Below, piece by piece: positions 52,866 to 63,213 of a DNA stretch of 64,000 nt. Source of the stretch: Gemmatimonadetes bacterium SCN 70-22 (GTDB lineage Bacteria; Gemmatimonadota; Gemmatimonadetes; Gemmatimonadales; Gemmatimonadaceae); contig MEDZ01000025.1 in assembly GCA_001724275.1 (NCBI GenBank), positions 1 through 64,000 on the forward strand, given 5' to 3'. Each line of letters begins with the position of its first letter. Position 1 is the stretch's first letter. The notes beneath the pieces were generated by a model. It was given only the letters and a program-made list of their open reading frames with translations, was not told the origin of the DNA and searched no databases. Position numbers and translations under genes: made by a program.

Positions 52866-53836
52866 CAGACAGGCTACAGGAGTTGGCGCGGGAGATCGCG
52901 CGGGAACTGGCGATGGGGGATTCGGCGAGGGGCGCTTCGCCGCGGGGGGCCCCCCCCGCGAAGCACGATAGCGCATCACCCTCCTCCACCCCCCACCACT
53001 CCATCGCCGACCGAATCGTTTCCGCAGCATCGCGTCCTGCGGCACCGGTCGGCCCCCCGCCGGGGGTCACCTTCGTGCGCGAGAACGCACGCATCGCCGA
53101 CTTCATCGACCACACCCTCCTCAAGGCCGAGGCGACCTCGCGGGAGATCGACAAGCTCTGCGACGAGGCCAAGGAGCACCGGTTCGCCGCCGTCTGCGTC
53201 AACCCGGTGTGGGTGCGCCGCGCCGCCAATCGCCTCGGGGGGACATCGGTGCAGGTGGCGACGGTGATCGGCTTCCCGCTGGGGGCGAACACGCCGGAGG
53301 TCAAGCGCTACGAGGCGGCGCAGGCGGTGGCGCATGGCGCGACCGAGCTCGACATGGTCGTCGCCCTCGGGCCGCTCAAGAGCGGCGACTGGAACCACGT
53401 CGCCGATGACATCGCCGCGGTGGTGGAGGGGGCGGCGGGGACGCTTGTGAAGGTGATCATCGAATCGGCCGCGCTGTCGCCCGTCGAGATCATAAAGGCG
53501 TGCGCGATCGCGAAGGAGATGCGGGCCCAGTACGTGAAGACCTCGACCGGCTTTCACGCCGCTGGCGGGGCGAGCGCCGAGGCGGTGGCGCTGATGCGCC
53601 TCGTGGTCGGGGACAGCATGGGGGTGAAGGCGTCGGGCGGGGTACGCGACTGCGAGGCCGCGCTGAAGATGATCGTGAACGGTGCCACCCGTATCGGGAC
53701 GTCGAGCGGGGTCTCGATGGCCAAGTGTCTCGGGCAGGGACCGCTGCCGCTGAACGACCTCCTCTCCCTGGCCTCGCAGCACTCCACCGGGTGCGTGACG
53801 TGTGCGCAGGGCGGTGGCGCCCCCGCCCTCTACTGA
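52862..53836 (+). CDS. deoC: deoxyribose-phosphate aldolase with N-terminal encapsulation-like helix
   Basis: A 324-residue class I aldolase that splits 2-deoxyribose-5-phosphate into glyceraldehyde-3-phosphate and acetaldehyde. The Schiff-base lysine K226 (YVKTSTGF), the second lysine K256 (GVKASGGVRD) and D164 (ELDMVV) are present. The catalytic domain begins only near residue 70. Before it lie an amphipathic helix (LQELAREIARELAMG, residues 5-19) and a Ser/Pro/Ala/Gly linker, the layout of cargo encapsulation peptides for microcompartments. The linker is encoded over a G6-C8 tract (52944-52957). The gene overlaps the second vertex gene and ends before a terminator. Confidence 0.92.
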   Translation: MTDRLQELAREIARELAMGDSARGASPRGAPPAKHDSASPSSTPHHSIADRIVSAASRPAAPVGPPPGVTFVRENARIADFIDHTLLKAEATSREIDKLCDEAKEHRFAAVCVNPVWVRRAANRLGGTSVQVATVIGFPLGANTPEVKRYEAAQAVAHGATELDMVVALGPLKSGDWNHVADDIAAVVEGAAGTLVKVIIESAALSPVEIIKACAIAKEMRAQYVKTSTGFHAAGGASAEAVALMRLVVGDSMGVKASGGVRDCEAALKMIVNGATRIGTSSGVSMAKCLGQGPLPLNDLLSLASQHSTGCVTCAQGGGAPALY

Positions 53837-53921
53837 GCGCCGCGCCGCCTCGGGGACGGGGGCGTCGGGTCCCGCGGCGATGTCGGGTAATGTCCGCCCC
53901 CGTCGACCGAAGTCGCTCCTG

Positions 53922-53951
53922 CCGCCGCCATCCACCGGCGGGTAGTTTTTT
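53922..53951 (+). terminator. intrinsic terminator after deoC
   Basis: CCGCCG and CGGCGG form a 6-bp stem around an 8-nt loop, followed by GTAG and six T. It lies 86 bp after deoC and 91 bp before the DUF47 gene, and marks the end of the microcompartment operon. Confidence 0.6.
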
Positions 53952-54041
53952 GTCACGGCCGCAGCAGGACTTCGTAACGACCCGGGCCATGGCGGATGGG
54001 GGGACCATCCGCACGGTGTCGTCACCAGCAACAGATCTCCC

Positions 54042-54659
54042 GTGGCATTCCGCCTGATTCCCCGTGACGAGGGGTTCTTCGACCTCTTCAACGAGCTCTC
54101 TTCCAAGCTCATCACTTCCGCGGCGCTCCTCCGCGACCTGTTCACCCAGCCCGAGCGTGTCGACGAGCTCGTGGCGGCCATCAAGGACGTGGAGCACGAG
54201 GCCGACCATATCGCCTACGAGGTCAGCACCCGCCTCGACAAGAGCTTCATCACGCCGCTCGACCGCGAGGACATCCACCGCCTGACGCAGGAGCTGGACA
54301 ACGTCGTCGACCTGATCGACGGAACGGCGCGACGGGCGCGCATGTTCCACCTGACCGAGACGCGGGAGCCGGCGCGCAAGCTGTGCGAGCTCGTGGTCGA
54401 GTCGGTGCGCCAGATCGAGAAGGCGGTCGTGGAGATCAAGAATCCGCGCGCGGTGGCGGTGAGCACGCGCGAGGTGAAGCGGCTGGAGGCCGAGGGCGAC
54501 ACCATCTACCACAATGCGATGGGGGAGCTGTTCAAGGGGCGCCCCGACCCGCTCGACGTCATGAAGTGGAAGGAGATCTACGACACGATCGAGGAGACGC
54601 TGGACCGGTGCCAGACGGTGGCGATCGTGCTCGAGAGCATCTCCCTCAAGAATTCGTAG
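54042..54659 (+). CDS. DUF47-family PhoU-like protein, Pit accessory
   Basis: A 205-residue all-helical protein of the DUF47/YkaA family, distant relatives of PhoU. It begins FRLIPRDEGFFDLFNELSS and contains the paired helices KDVEHEADHIAYEVSTRLDKSFITPLDREDIHRL, a family hallmark. The gene starts with GTG and ends 3 bp before the pit gene. DUF47 genes are almost always paired with Pit transporters, and probably regulate phosphate transport. Confidence 0.9.
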   Translation: MAFRLIPRDEGFFDLFNELSSKLITSAALLRDLFTQPERVDELVAAIKDVEHEADHIAYEVSTRLDKSFITPLDREDIHRLTQELDNVVDLIDGTARRARMFHLTETREPARKLCELVVESVRQIEKAVVEIKNPRAVAVSTREVKRLEAEGDTIYHNAMGELFKGRPDPLDVMKWKEIYDTIEETLDRCQTVAIVLESISLKNS

Positions 54660-54662
54660 GCC

Positions 54663-55697
54663 GTGGTCACCTACATCGTCGCGATCATCGCGATCGCGTT
54701 CGTTTTCGACTTCATCAACGGCTTCCACGACTCGGCCAACTCGATCGCCACGATCGTCGGGACGCGCGTCCTGAGTCCGCTGACGGCCGTCGTCTGGGCC
54801 GCGTTCTTCAACTTCGTGGCTGCCTTCACGGTGGGGACGGCGGTGGCCAAGACGATCGGGAAGGGGATGATCGACATCTCGGTCGTCACGCCGAACGTGA
54901 TCCTCGGCGGGTTGCTGGGGGCGATCGTCTGGAACCTGATCACCTGGTGGTTCGGGCTGCCGAGCAGCTCGTCGCACGCCCTCCTGGGCGGCTACGCCGG
55001 GGCGGCGACGGCCAAGGCGGGGTCCGGGGCGATCATCGTCGCCGGGTGGACCAAGACGGTCATCTTCATCTTCCTGTCGCCGATCATCGGGATGGTGTCG
55101 GGGTTCCTGCTGATGACGGCGATCTACTGGACCTTCCGGAACGTCTCGCCGCGTCGGGTGGACTCGATCTTCCGCAAGGTGCAATTGGGGAGCGCCGCCC
55201 TGTTCTCGCTGTCGCACGGGGCCAACGATGCGCAGAAGACCATGGGAATCATCGTGGGGCTCCTCGTCTCGAGCAGCGCGGCCTTCGCCGGCGAGACCGG
55301 GTGGCTGCGGCACCTGTACCTCCCCGACGGCGACCACGTCCCCCTGTGGGTGGAGATGGGGGCCTACAGCGCCATCGCGCTGGGGACGCTCTTTGGGGGG
55401 TGGCGGATCGTCCCCACGATGGGGAGTCGCATCACCAGGCTTCGCCCGGTGGGGGGGAGCGCGGCGGAGACGGCGGGCGCGTTCACCATCCTCCTGGCCA
55501 CGATGTTCGGCATTCCGGTGAGCACCACGCACACCATCACCGGGGCGATCATGGGGGTGGGGGCGACCTCGCGCCTGAGCGCGGTGCGCTGGGGGATCGC
55601 CGGCCGCATCGTGTGGGCGTGGATCATGACCATTCCGGCGGCGGCGGCGATATCGGCGCTGTGCCTCGTGCTCCTCGAGCGGGTGCATCCGCTGTAG
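54663..55697 (+). CDS. pit: low-affinity inorganic phosphate transporter (PiT family)
   Basis: A 344-residue membrane protein with about ten segments. Both inverted-repeat signature motifs are present: GFHDSANSIATIVGTRVL in the first half and SLSHGANDAQKTMGII in the second. GIPVSTTHTITGAIMGVG is the matching C-terminal motif. It imports metal-phosphate with protons. GTG 54663 is 3 bp after the DUF47 stop, so the two form one unit. ppk1 follows about 205 bp later. Confidence 0.95.
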   Translation: MVTYIVAIIAIAFVFDFINGFHDSANSIATIVGTRVLSPLTAVVWAAFFNFVAAFTVGTAVAKTIGKGMIDISVVTPNVILGGLLGAIVWNLITWWFGLPSSSSHALLGGYAGAATAKAGSGAIIVAGWTKTVIFIFLSPIIGMVSGFLLMTAIYWTFRNVSPRRVDSIFRKVQLGSAALFSLSHGANDAQKTMGIIVGLLVSSSAAFAGETGWLRHLYLPDGDHVPLWVEMGAYSAIALGTLFGGWRIVPTMGSRITRLRPVGGSAAETAGAFTILLATMFGIPVSTTHTITGAIMGVGATSRLSAVRWGIAGRIVWAWIMTIPAAAAISALCLVLLERVHPL

Positions 55698-55838
55698 TCC
55701 GCGACGGTCGCGCGGCGCGGGGAACCCTCGGGGCGCCCCGGCGCCTCGCGGGCGACCACTCCGGCGCTTGGGCGCGCCCTTCCCGGCTGGACGCGCCCTC
55801 GGCCGGCGTGGCACCTTTGTGACACGCCGGTCGCTGTT

Positions 55839-55860
55839 CCGTCGTTAGCTTGAACGACGG
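55839..55860. promoter_or_regulatory. perfect 8-bp inverted repeat before ppk1
   Basis: CCGTCGTT-AGCTTG-AACGACGG, centred about 53 bp before the ppk1 ATG. It could be an operator or a leader hairpin. I do not see a clear Pho box, and promoter boxes are not evident in the 205-bp gap. Confidence 0.45.
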
Positions 55861-55902
55861 AACCCTTCGCGCGATGACCGCGCGGCCGCAGCCCCCGCCT
55901 TC

Positions 55903-58113
55903 ATGATCGAACACGCCGTCGCGCCCGGCCTCTTCCTGAACCGCGAGCTCTCCTGGCTCGAGTTCAACGCGCGCGTGCTGCACGAGGCGGTCGACGAGCG
56001 CACCCCGCTGCTCGAGCGCCTCAAGTTTCTGGCCATCTTCAGCACCAACCTGGACGAGTTCTACCAGGTGCGGGTGGCAGGGCTCCGGCGCCAGGTCGCG
56101 GCCGGGGTGCAGCAGGCGCCGCCCGACGGGATGTCGCCGGCCGCGCAGCTGGAGGCCATCGACGGCAAGGTGCGCGAGCTCGTGGCCCGGCAGCACGCGT
56201 GCTTCCATCAGGTGCTCCTGCCGGAGCTCGAGCGCCGGGGGATCCGCCTCGTCGAGATGCACGAGCTCACGCCTGACGAGTCGGTGGCGCTCAATGGCTT
56301 CTTCGAGCGCGAGGTCTTTCCCGTGCTCACGCCGCTCGCGGTCGACCCCGGGCACCCCTTTCCGTACATCTCCAACCTGTCCATCTCGCTGGCGGTGGAG
56401 TTGCGCGACCCGGCGCGCGGGGGGGAGCACTTTGCCCGGCTCAAGGTGCCGCGCAGCCTCCCGCGCTGGATTCCCATCGGGCGTCCCAATCACTTCGTCC
56501 CCCTGGAGCGCCTGATCGGCGCCCAGCTGGGGACGCTCTTCCCCGGGATGGAGATCCTGGGGTGGCACGTCTTCAAGATCACGCGCTACTCCGACCTCGA
56601 CGTCCCCGCGGCCGACGAGCCCGAGGATCTCCTGGCGACCATCGAGGAGCAGGTCTTCGCGCGACGGTTCGGCGAGGTGGTGCGCCTCGAGGTGCAGAGC
56701 GGGATGCCGCCGCACATCCGCCAGCTGCTCCTCGACGAGCTGCGCGAGGTGAGCGATCCCGAGGTCCTCCCGCTCACCGACCGGGAAGTGCACGAGCCGG
56801 GTCCGCTCCTCGAACTGGGCGACCTGCTGTCGCTGGCCTCGCTCGACGTTCCCGAGTTGCGCGACCCGCCGTTCACCCCGCTCACGCCGCCGGAGCTGCG
56901 CGACACGGCGCGCCCGATCTTCGACGTCATCCGCGAGCGCGACGTGCTCGTGCACCACCCGTTCGAGTCGTTTGCGACCTCGGTGGAGCGGTTCTTCGAG
57001 GCGGCGGCGCAGGACGAGCACGTCCTGGCCATCAAGACCACGCTGTACCGCACGTCGGGCGACAGCACCATCGTGCGCACGCTGACCGACGCGGCACAGC
57101 GGGGCAAGCAGGTCGCGGTGCTGGTGGAGCTGCGGGCGCGCGGCGACGAGGCCAACAACATCTCGTGGGCGCGCACGCTGGAGGACTTCGGCGTCCACGT
57201 GGCGTACGGGCTGTCGGGGCTCAAGACGCACGCGAAGGTCGCCCTCGTCGTGCGCCGCGAGGCCGACGGCATTCGCCGCTACGTGCACATCGGGACGGGG
57301 AACTACAACTCCCGGACGGCGCGCGTCTACACGGACTTCGGCTTCTTCACCTGCAACCCCGACATCGGCGCCGACATCAGCGAGGTGTTCAACCTCCTCA
57401 CCGGCTTCTCGCGCCAGCGCGAGTATCGCAAGCTCCTGGTGGCGCCGGCGAACATGAAGGCGCGTTTCCTCGACCTCATCGGGCGCGAGGCCGCCCACGC
57501 CCGCGCCGGCCGCCGCGCGCGCATCGTCGCCAAGATCAACGCCCTCGTGTCACCCGACATAATCGCGGCGCTCTACGACGCATCGGACGCCGGCGTCGAG
57601 ATCGACCTGATCGTGCGCGGCATCTGCTGTTTGCGCCCGCAGCTGCCGGGGGTGAGCGAGCGGATCCGCGTGCGCAGCATCGTCGGGCGCTTCCTCGAGC
57701 ACTCGCGGCTCTTCTACTTCGCCAATGGCGGGGCCGAGGAGTACTACGTGGGGTCGGCCGACTGGATGCCGCGCAACCTGGAGCGGCGGGTGGAGGTCGT
57801 GGTCCCGGTCGAGGATCCGGTGATGCGGCAGCGGATGTTCAGCCTGATCGAGACGTGGCTGGCCGACAACCGCCAGGCCTGGGAGCTGCATCCCGACGGG
57901 CGCTACGTGCAGAGCGCGCCGGGCGAGGCCGACGAGCTGGCGACGCATCGCAAGCTGCTGCGTGACCCGTGGGGGCTCGATCGCGCCGAGTCGCGCTACA
58001 CGACGGCCGAGATCCGCGCCCTCGTCCCCCCGCCTCCCGCGCTGGACGCGGACGGCAACGGCCACGCGGCGTTGGGCGCTCGCCCCAAGGGAAAGCGGGC
58101 CACCAGGCGTTAG
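55903..58113 (+). CDS. ppk1: polyphosphate kinase 1
   Basis: A 736-residue enzyme that polymerises the ATP gamma-phosphate into polyphosphate. The N-terminus FLNRELSWLEFNARVLHEA is diagnostic. The autophosphorylated histidine is H443 in LKTHAKVALV, and H600 lies in FLEHSRLFYF. The phospholipase-D-like halves are complete. The C-terminal 25 residues are low-complexity and basic. It faces ppx across a strong hairpin, so synthesis and degradation genes are convergent neighbours. Confidence 0.96.
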   Translation: MIEHAVAPGLFLNRELSWLEFNARVLHEAVDERTPLLERLKFLAIFSTNLDEFYQVRVAGLRRQVAAGVQQAPPDGMSPAAQLEAIDGKVRELVARQHACFHQVLLPELERRGIRLVEMHELTPDESVALNGFFEREVFPVLTPLAVDPGHPFPYISNLSISLAVELRDPARGGEHFARLKVPRSLPRWIPIGRPNHFVPLERLIGAQLGTLFPGMEILGWHVFKITRYSDLDVPAADEPEDLLATIEEQVFARRFGEVVRLEVQSGMPPHIRQLLLDELREVSDPEVLPLTDREVHEPGPLLELGDLLSLASLDVPELRDPPFTPLTPPELRDTARPIFDVIRERDVLVHHPFESFATSVERFFEAAAQDEHVLAIKTTLYRTSGDSTIVRTLTDAAQRGKQVAVLVELRARGDEANNISWARTLEDFGVHVAYGLSGLKTHAKVALVVRREADGIRRYVHIGTGNYNSRTARVYTDFGFFTCNPDIGADISEVFNLLTGFSRQREYRKLLVAPANMKARFLDLIGREAAHARAGRRARIVAKINALVSPDIIAALYDASDAGVEIDLIVRGICCLRPQLPGVSERIRVRSIVGRFLEHSRLFYFANGGAEEYYVGSADWMPRNLERRVEVVVPVEDPVMRQRMFSLIETWLADNRQAWELHPDGRYVQSAPGEADELATHRKLLRDPWGLDRAESRYTTAEIRALVPPPPALDADGNGHAALGARPKGKRATRR

Positions 58114-58131
58114 GCGCCTGGCCGCGGCGCT

Positions 58132-58164
58132 CCGGGTGCCCCGGGGAGGGCACGGGGCACCCGG
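58132..58164. terminator. bidirectional hairpin between ppk1 and ppx
   Basis: CCGGGTGCCCCG and CGGGGCACCCGG form a perfect 12-bp stem around a 9-nt loop between the convergent stops. Lack of a T-tract fits other strong hairpins in this window. Confidence 0.65.
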
Positions 58165-58183
58165 GGCGCGCGGGGCACGCGCG

Positions 58184-59818
58184 TCACTCGCCGTCGTCGC
58201 CGTCCCGCGCCTCGACCACGGAACCGTCGGGGGACACGATCTCCACCGGGGTCCCGGCCAGCTCGGAGAGGAGGGCCGACTTCCGGCTCGCCCCCCAGAG
58301 CTCCAGCCGCAGGACGCGCGCGCGAGGGTCGGGGACGGCGGTGAGGCGCAACGCACGGTCGGTCCACCGGACCTTCACCCGTTGCACCGCGCCCACGTGC
58401 CCGCGGTCGAAGCCGTCCGCCACCCGCAGGATCGCCGACAGGCGCGCGATGCGGTCGCGCGTGGCGCGGTCCAGCCGCCCGAAGGTGGGGTGCTTCCGCC
58501 GGGGCGCGGCCCCGCGGTGATACCGGGCGACGTTCGCCACCACCACCTGCTCCACCGGTGACATCCCCAGGAGATCGGCGTGCAGGATGAGGTGGTACGA
58601 GTGCTTGTGGTGCTTGTCGTAGTTGATGTGGTAGCCCACGTCGTGCAGCAGGGCGGCGTCGGCCAGCGTCTGCCGGTCGCCGGCGCCGCACCCCAGCCGC
58701 GCGCCCACGGCGTCGAACAGCTGCAACGCCAGCTGCCGGACGTGTTGCGCGTGCGGCGCCTCGTAGTGGCATCGCTCGGCGAACGTGCGCACCGAGCGCT
58801 CGCGCGCCTCGCCCCGGTCGGCGGGAATGGTGGGGACGTGGGCGCTCTCCAGCAGGAGCCCCTCGCGGATGCCGTAGGCGGAGACTTGCAGCTCGCGGGA
58901 CTCGATGCGCGCCATCACCTCGGCCGCCACCACCAGGCCGGCCAGGATGATGTCCGATCGCTCGACGTTGAGCCCGCGGACATGCGCCCGCTCCTCGGGC
59001 GAGCACGCCCGCAGGAGGTCGATGATGTGCTCCAGCTCCTCGCGCGGGACGCGTGTCCCGTGCACGCGTCCGGCCGCGCTGGGCGATCCCTGCCGGTACA
59101 GGAAGATCCCCGCCAGGTTGGTGAAGGTCCCCCCGGAGCAGATCAGCTGCGCCCCTCGCCAGTCGCGCAGCGGGAGCGCCTTGCGGATCTCGTCGCGCAC
59201 GGCCTGCCGAAGCGTGCGCACGTCCTTGCGGCTGGGGGCCAGCCCGAGGTACTGCTCCGTCATGCGGATGGCCCCGAACGGGAGGGAGACGAGACGCTCC
59301 ACCAGCCCGTCGGCGGCCATCGCCAGCTCGAGGGACCCCCCGCCCACGTCCATCACGACCGAACGCCCCCGCGCCAGGTCGAAGTGGGCGAGGGCCGAGC
59401 GGTACGCCAGGCGCGCCTCCTCCTCGCCGTGCAGGAGGCGGATGCGCAGCCCGGTCTCGCGCCGGACGAGGTCGAGGAAGGTCCGGCCGTTCGCGGCGTC
59501 ACGGACGGCGCTGGTGGCGACCGCTTCCACCTTGGCCACGCCGTACTGGCGCGCGAGCGTCGCCATGCGCTGCAGCGCCTCGAGGGCGTGCCCCATGGCG
59601 TCCTCGCCGAGCCGGCCGGCCCGGTCGAGTCCCGTCCCCAGGCGCGGCGCCGCCTTCATCTCGTCGAGGACGCGGATGCGTCCCTCGGGCGAGACGTCGG
59701 CGATGATCTGCCGGATGGAATTGCTCCCGACGTCGATCGCCGCCAGCCGCACCCCCTCGCCGGGTTGCGGCGCCGCGGCGCGGAGCGGGAGGACGCGCGG
59801 ACGGACGGGAGCGCTCAT
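58184..59818 (-). CDS. ppx: exopolyphosphatase / guanosine pentaphosphatase (Ppx/GppA) with HD domain
   Basis: A 544-residue actin-fold phosphatase that trims polyphosphate or converts pppGpp to ppGpp. The Ppx/GppA core has AAIDVGSNSIRQIIADV, EAVATSAVRDAANG and VVMDVGGGSLEL. A C-terminal HD-type domain (LADAALLHDVGYHINYDKHHKH) is typical of the long form. It is convergent with ppk1 and 3 bp downstream of phoU, so the cell can coordinate phosphate import and polyphosphate breakdown. Confidence 0.92.
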   Translation of the reverse strand: MSAPVRPRVLPLRAAAPQPGEGVRLAAIDVGSNSIRQIIADVSPEGRIRVLDEMKAAPRLGTGLDRAGRLGEDAMGHALEALQRMATLARQYGVAKVEAVATSAVRDAANGRTFLDLVRRETGLRIRLLHGEEEARLAYRSALAHFDLARGRSVVMDVGGGSLELAMAADGLVERLVSLPFGAIRMTEQYLGLAPSRKDVRTLRQAVRDEIRKALPLRDWRGAQLICSGGTFTNLAGIFLYRQGSPSAAGRVHGTRVPREELEHIIDLLRACSPEERAHVRGLNVERSDIILAGLVVAAEVMARIESRELQVSAYGIREGLLLESAHVPTIPADRGEARERSVRTFAERCHYEAPHAQHVRQLALQLFDAVGARLGCGAGDRQTLADAALLHDVGYHINYDKHHKHSYHLILHADLLGMSPVEQVVVANVARYHRGAAPRRKHPTFGRLDRATRDRIARLSAILRVADGFDRGHVGAVQRVKVRWTDRALRLTAVPDPRARVLRLELWGASRKSALLSELAGTPVEIVSPDGSVVEARDGDDGE

Positions 59819-59821
59819 CGG

Positions 59822-60531
59822 TCAGGACGCGGCCGCCGGCGCCCGCTCGCCGGCTTCGGCGTGGTGCTTGATCTGCTTCCCCTCCGCCAGGTACACCGCG
59901 TCCTCGCCGATGTTGGTGGCCAGGTCGGCGACCCGCTCGAGGTTGCGGCTGACGAGAAGGAGCTCCAGCGACGGGTTGATCGTCCGGGCGTCGGCCATCA
60001 TGTGCGTGAGCAGGATGCGGAAGAGCGAGTTGTGCAGCGCATCGACCGCGTCGTCCGCCTTGCACACCTCGCGTCCCAGCATCCCGTCGCCGCGGATGAA
60101 TGCGTCCAGCGCCTCGCCCAGCATCCGGCGCGCGCGCCGCGCCATGTCCTCGATCTCGGGATTGAGGATGATGGGCGAGCGGAGCGCGATCAGGCGCAAG
60201 GCCGACTGGGCGATGTTCACCGCATGGTCGCCCACCCGCTCGAGGTCGCTCGACACCTTGATGGCGCTGATGATGAAGCGCAGGTCGCGCGCCATCGGCT
60301 GCTGCAGGGCCAGCAGCTGCACCGCCAGCGACTCCACCTCGTTCTCGAGCAGGTCGATCTCGCGGTCACCCTCGATCACGACCTCTGCCTTCTCCCGGTC
60401 CTGCGTCAGCAGGGCGTCGACCGAGAGGTCCACCAGCTCCTCGGCGCGCGCCGACATGTCGAGCAGGCGCTGCTTGAGCGTCGCCAGCTGCTCGTGGAAA
60501 TGGCGGAATCCGCTGGCCGTCTCGGCGGGAC

Positions 60532-60535
<4 letters not shown>
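59822..60535 (-). CDS. phoU: phosphate transport system regulator PhoU
   Basis: A 237-residue helical protein with two PhoU three-helix repeats. Each carries the metal-binding signature, [27 protein letters not shown] in the first and [27 protein letters not shown] in the second. It mutes the Pst system and Pho signalling when phosphate is high. The start overlaps the stop of the second pstB (ATGA). No PhoR/PhoB pair is in the window. Confidence 0.95.
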
Positions 60536-61334
<799 letters not shown>

Positions 61335-61338
<4 letters not shown>

Positions 61339-62285
61339 CCGAACCTTCCGGTGATGTAGGCTTCGGTGCGGGGGTCCTTCGGGGTGGTGAACAGCTCGCT
61401 GGTCGGCGCGACCTCCACCAGCTCGCCCGACAGCATGAACGCGGTGCGGTTCGAGACGCGGGCGGCCTGCTGCATGTTGTGGGTCACGATCACCACCGTC
61501 ACCGTACCGCGCAGGTCGTACACGAGTTCCTCCACCCGCTGCGTGCTGATGGGGTCGAGCGAGGCGGTCGGTTCGTCCAGCAGGAGGACACTCGGGCCGG
61601 TAGCGAGGGCGCGGGCGATGCACAGGCGCTGCTGCTGCCCGCCCGAGAGGCCAATGGCCGAGTCCTTGAGTCGGTCCTTCACCTCGTCCCACAGGGCGGC
61701 CCCGCGCAACGAACGCTCGACGATCTCGTCGAGTTCGCGCCGCGCGGGCGCCTCGCCCCCCAATCCCTTGAAGCCGGCCGCGACGTTGTCGCGGATCGAC
61801 ATGGTGGGGAAGGGGGTGGGGCGCTGGAAGACCATCCCAACGCGCCGGCGCACCTGGATGGGGTTGGTCCCCCGCGCATAGATGTCATGCCCGTCGAGGA
61901 GTACTTCGCCTTCCGTGCGCGCCCCGGGCACGGTCTCGTGCATGCGGTTGAGGCAGCGGAGCAGCGTCGACTTCCCGCACCCCGACGGCCCGATGATCGC
62001 CGTCACCGTCCCCTCGTGGAAGGCGATGTCGACCCCGCGCACGCTGCGCGTGGCGCCGTAGTACGCGTCGAGGTTGTGGACCGCGATGCGCTCCGCCGCG
62101 ACCGCTGGCGCCGCGGCTTCCACGACGCGTCCAGAGAGGGTTGCAGGAACGGTTCCCGCAGCATTTACGGCCGTCGTCGCCGCCGACGGCCGGTCGGCGG
62201 GCACCGCGGTCGTCGGCACGGGAGGCGACACTGCCGGCGTCGCGGCGGGGACGATCGTGCGCGGAGGCGTGGGGCGAGGGCTCAT
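61335..62285 (-). CDS. pstB: phosphate ABC transporter ATP-binding protein (first copy)
   Basis: A 316-residue PstB paralogue. The ATPase motifs are complete: [33 protein letters not shown] and [13 protein letters not shown]. An Ala/Pro/Thr/Val-rich N-terminal extension of about 65 residues precedes the ATPase core and is absent from copy 2. The start at 62285 is 10 bp after the pstA stop; a shorter start inside the extension is possible. Both copies keep all catalytic residues, so one is not an obvious pseudogene. Confidence 0.92.
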
Positions 62286-62295
62286 GAAGTCGAGG

Positions 62296-63213
62296 TCAGT
62301 CACCGCCCCCTCCGAAACGTGAACGGGTAACAAAGCGAGAGATGAGCGAGATGACGAGGACGATCCCGATGAGGACGAGGGCGCCGGCCCAGGCCAGGCG
62401 ATGCCACTCGTCGTACGGGGAGATGGCGTAGTTGAAGATCTGCAGCGGGAGCGCCGACACCGGCTGGTCGAGCGCCAGCGACCAGAACTGGTTGCCGAAC
62501 GCGGTGAACAGGAGCGGCGCCGTCTCGCCGGCGATGCGGGCCACCGCCACCAGCGCCCCGGTGACGATCCCGGGGAGCGCCGTGCGCAGCACCACGCTGA
62601 GCGAGGTGCGCCACCGGGTGTACCCGAGCGCGAGCGCCGCCTCGCGCAGCGACACCGGGACGAGCCGGATCATCTCTTCGGTGGTCCGCGTGACGAGGGG
62701 GATCATCATCGCGCCTAACGCAATTCCGCCGGCCGCCGCCGAGAAGTGCCCGATGGGGCGGACCAGGAACTGCCAGGCGAAGATCCCCATCACGATGGAC
62801 GGGAGGCCGTTCAGCACGTCGGAGAGGAAGCGCACTGTCGTCGCCAGGCGCGACGTCCGCTGCTCGGCGAGGTAGAGCCCGGCCCCGATCCCGATCGGGA
62901 GCCCGATGACCGAGGCGATCGCGAGCAGGAGGAGCGTCCCGGCGATCGCGTTCCCCATCCCGCCCCCCGCCTCGCCCACTGGCTTCGGCATCCTGGTGAA
63001 GAAGTCAAGCGAGATCGACGAGGCCCCCTCGCGCGCCAGGTGCCACAGGATGAAAATCAGCGGAAGGACGGCCGCGATGGCGGCGAGATACATGACGCCG
63101 AGCATGAGCGCGTTGACGACGCGCCGCCGCCCCAGCGAGCGGGCGGTGCGCTGGGCGGCCGCCCGCTGGATGCCCGAGGGACGCGCGACGCGTGGCTGGG
63201 CCGTCGTGCTCAT
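62296..63213 (-). CDS. pstA: phosphate ABC transporter permease PstA
   Basis: A 305-residue permease with about six membrane segments. The ABC-permease EAA loop reads [30 protein letters not shown]. The domain [38 protein letters not shown] is typical of PstA. It starts in a 4-bp overlap with pstC. Confidence 0.95.
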   Translation of the reverse strand: MSTTAQPRVARPSGIQRAAAQRTARSLGRRRVVNALMLGVMYLAAIAAVLPLIFILWHLAREGASSISLDFFTRMPKPVGEAGGGMGNAIAGTLLLLAIASVIGLPIGIGAGLYLAEQRTSRLATTVRFLSDVLNGLPSIVMGIFAWQFLVRPIGHFSAAAGGIALGAMMIPLVTRTTEEMIRLVPVSLREAALALGYTRWRTSLSVVLRTALPGIVTGALVAVARIAGETAPLLFTAFGNQFWSLALDQPVSALPLQIFNYAISPYDEWHRLAWAGALVLIGIVLVISLISRFVTRSRFGGGGD

